From NCBI GenBank assembly GCA_039090855.1, contig CM077034.1, forward strand, positions 12,661,970 through 12,725,969: a DNA stretch of 64,000 bases, read 5' to 3'. Below are positions 61,423 through 64,000 of this stretch, one piece after another. A program made the position numbers and the translations under genes. Source of the stretch: Macrothele yani (Eukaryota > Arthropoda > Arachnida > Araneae > Macrothelidae). Below the pieces are notes generated by a model. The model worked only from the letters and a program-made list of their open reading frames with translations. It had not been told where the DNA came from and did no database searches. Positions within the stretch are counted from its first letter, which is position 1, and every line of letters begins with the position of its first letter.

Positions 61423-64000
61423 TACACCCAAATATTTACATAACATGTAAAGTTATTAATTTTTCTCTTTTACTTACTTAAACACTAAATATTAATTACT
61501 ATACCTCATCCACACCCTATTTTGACAGTTTTTATTCAATCGAGGTCCTAACGTTTACTTATCAACACAAGGTAATCATATTGTACTTTTTCTGAGGCAC
61601 GAAATAGCGAAACGTAATTCCTAGGTCTAGGTCTTTTCAACGGTTTTTATTATAACCATATCATATGCATAACGTTTACCTATCAAGTCAAGGTAATAAT
61701 ATTGCGTCTTTATTTAAGCGCTAAATATTACCTCACACGACCTTAAAACTCAGCTTTCTTAACAGTTTTTATCCTGCTGATGCCATATTCATAACGATTA
61801 CGCATCAACTCAAGTTAATAATATTTCACATTTACTTAGGCCCTAGGCCTAAGGTTTTTTAACAGTTTTTATTCTACCGATTTCATATGCATAACCTTTG
61901 CTTATCAACTCAAGTTTAATATCACAGCGCTTTTACTTAGGCAGTAAATATTAATCATAGGCCCTAGGTCTACGGCCTGTGAAATAATATTTAGTGCTTA
62001 AGTGAAAGTGCAATGTTTTTAACTTGGGTTGATGCGTAAAGATTAGGAAATCGATTGAATAAAAACTGTCAGAATGGCGTATGAGTGAGGCATATTAATT
62101 AATAGTTTCTGCTTAAGTAAGTAAAAGAGAAATATTAATAACTTGACATGTTATGTAAATATTTAGTTCCTAAGTAAATGTGCAGCGTTGTTAAAAAAAA
62201 TTCCACCTTGTCGTCCATTTCTGAACAAATTATGACTTCTGCTGTAGTTCCTTTGTTTCGTCGAAACCCGTAGGTTTAAGAAATGTGCTATGTAAGTTTT
62301 TTTTGTACTCACGAATGTACTTTTGTTTCCCCAAATTCAATTATAATTGTCGTTTGTCTTATTGTGAATGTTTTCTCGATCAAATTCTCATCAGAGGGCG
62401 AGAAAACGGCAATTTTTATAAGGCTCCTTCATTTGTGTCCAAATGTCTACCCCTTCTTTCTGACAGAAAATCGCAAATATTTGTTAATTTTTTAATGATA
62501 ATGAGATATGGGGGGGTCTACACACCACTTGCTCAAGTAGGGAGAAATATAGCAACACTATAAATTTTTACGTAGCGCAATTTCATGGCTGTAATAGTGA
62601 ATGTGCCCAGTTTTCCTCCGCCCCAATGTTCTAAACTCTATTGTGACTTTGTGAGAGTTAGTTTACAAATTACTTTGAAGAAAGCATAACAGCTCGTGAA
62701 CACGTGCTTCACACTCGACCGCCATCTTTTGCGGCTTTAAAACTTTCCCGTGAGTCTTGACTTTGATCTTAACTGGCCAATCACCTTGCCTGAGGGAAAT
62801 CCAATTCTGACAGAAGAGGGGATTATAAAATCCCCTCTGAGGGATGTTTTAATCCCCTCTTCATTTCAGGTGGCGATTATTCCTTCAAAGTAATCTTTAG
62901 TTGCTTCTACTAACCTTGGGTTGGTCTGTGTTTGAAAAAAAATTAAAAATTATCTTACCTTCGAAGGAGTTTGTTGACTTTTTCGGCTACAAGTTATCAT
63001 ATAAGGTATGTAGAAATGTCCTGTATACATATCGTTTCTTTCTTTTAATTGTGTTTATTTAACTTGTGTACAGTGTTGATTTCTATAGCATTTTCTCTTG
63101 CGAGGCCAAATGATTAGTTGGGTTCGAGTTATCTATGAGGCATCGATGGCGTTTTAATATATTTTAAGATTTGCTTGTTTTAAATTAACCCTGACGGAAA
63201 ATTTCGATAGAGTTCATGAGTTGCTCACAGTAGTTACTAAACTTAAAAGAAAAAAATTCCTAAGAATTACAAAATTGTATTGATCTTGTTGAAAATACTT
63301 TCCTGTGAATGTTAAAATAAGTGTAGTTTTACCCATGCCTTTTTGTTTATTTGTTAATTTTGATTCCATATGTCTTACGATTCGTGTAAAAGATATGAGG
63401 GAAAAAATGCCCTTAGAAAAAACTTTCGCGGGAAAAATGCCCATTTCTCCAAAACAGAGGAAAACACCCATATCTTGATAAAACTGCAATACGCGAGCAC
63501 TTGACTAATGTTTGCTTACGTCTGTTAGAAACATAAGGGTCGTTTTTAATTTCACGAAGAAATATATACAAGGTGATTCAAAAATTTGGAGCAAAAGTAA
63601 AGGGTGATTAGACGAGAGATTAAATTGGGCACAGGCTACAGGCCCCGTTGTAGTTGTTTTGCAGTTTCCCCATGTGGGGCACTGAATTTCGTGGGTTTAT
63701 GAACTAACATTTTCAAAATATCTTTCTGTATACAGACTTATTGCTTTGGTGCGCTCTTACACCGGTACTTAACCCATACGACAACCTTATGAGTTTTTTT
63801 TATTTTACCAACCATATGTTTAAGATCCATTCAGTTCGGTGAACAGATAAATCCGCTTCTCTTGTAATGCACCATTCCATGATTCACCCTGAAAAGTATT
63901 TCCAGCATTGTGAAAAGAATGCTGGAGATACTTTCCTTTAAGCGCAGTTACGCTTCTTGGAAGAGACAACCACGTGTTGATTCGGACAGTGAACGTCTTC
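61389..64000. repeat. Array unit U12, partial (cut by window)
   Basis: IR-A 61430-62164, hairpin 62813-62862 and the middle segment up to the CCAGCATT hairpin near 63902. The window ends before the expected Tc1L start. Confidence 0.93.
61430..62164. repeat. IR-A foldback, U12
   Basis: 735 bp, nearly identical to the U10 copy. Confidence 0.75.

Larger units (their letters stand above)
2397..64000. repeat. Macrosatellite array of composite transposon units
   Basis: Twelve successive units (the last one partial) share the same order of sub-elements and are nearly identical over kilobases. Boundaries are set at the TACGTTCCCT / TACGATCCCT position, where similarity to the left flank ends at 2397. 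Unit lengths are 5583, 5598, 4135, 5732, 4122, 5572, 5599, 5599, 5854, 5586, 5612 and more than 2612 bp. The right end of the array is outside the window. All units are in the same orientation. Confidence 0.95.

Noticed and set aside
2397..64000. Ribosomal DNA or histone gene repeat
   Set aside because: Unit length is similar to a histone repeat, and a histone-type stem-loop lies nearby, but no histone or rRNA sequence is present in any unit and the stem-loop is outside the array.

Overview
The window looks like non-coding, AT-rich nuclear DNA from an animal, most likely an arthropod. The reasons are a Tc1/mariner-superfamily element with TA target duplications, nested foldback-type repeats, a PC4-like protein and a histone-type 3' stem-loop. 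I cannot name the species. There is no bacterial gene organisation.

Left flank (1-2396): single-copy-looking sequence. A plus-strand frame is open from the window edge (3-299) and a poly(A) signal lies at 545-550. Facing it is a minus-strand gene (797-1855) with a PC4-like domain. Just 14 nt after its stop codon is an almost textbook histone-type stem-loop (767-782, minus strand). Next come a gene-poor spacer, two 36-bp direct repeats that each carry a CTCF-like motif, and a GGACAGCC-rich patch that runs up to the array.

Array (2397-64000, continuing past the right edge): a macrosatellite of eleven complete units plus one partial unit (U1-U12). The basic unit is about 5.6 kb. U3 and U5 are shortened to 4.1 kb by one shared deletion, and U9 is lengthened to 5.85 kb by a minisatellite. 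Each full unit has the same order. IR-A is a 0.73-kb foldback with 113-bp inverted arms made of about 110-bp subrepeats. It is followed by about 2 kb of middle sequence holding a strong hairpin and a small CAGGGTGA-ended element. Then comes Tc1L, a 1.43-kb Tc1-like transposon with TA duplications and a minus-strand transposase pseudogene. Last is IR-B, a 1.0-kb inverted-repeat element with G- and C-run-rich subrepeats. The outer inverted repeat IR-D (3550-3616 / 6835-6908 in U1) encloses the middle part and Tc1L.

No Tc1L copy encodes an intact transposase, so the array must have grown by tandem duplication rather than by transposition. U8 and U10 each carry a single visible lesion, at different sites. 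Shared lesions (an 11-bp deletion, a 20-bp palindrome-forming insertion, nonsense codons, the 1.66-kb deletion) combine differently from unit to unit. Together with two higher-order dimers (about 9.8 kb and about 11.2 kb), this points to unequal exchange and gene conversion. I saw no tRNA, rRNA, CRISPR or intact mobile-element gene.
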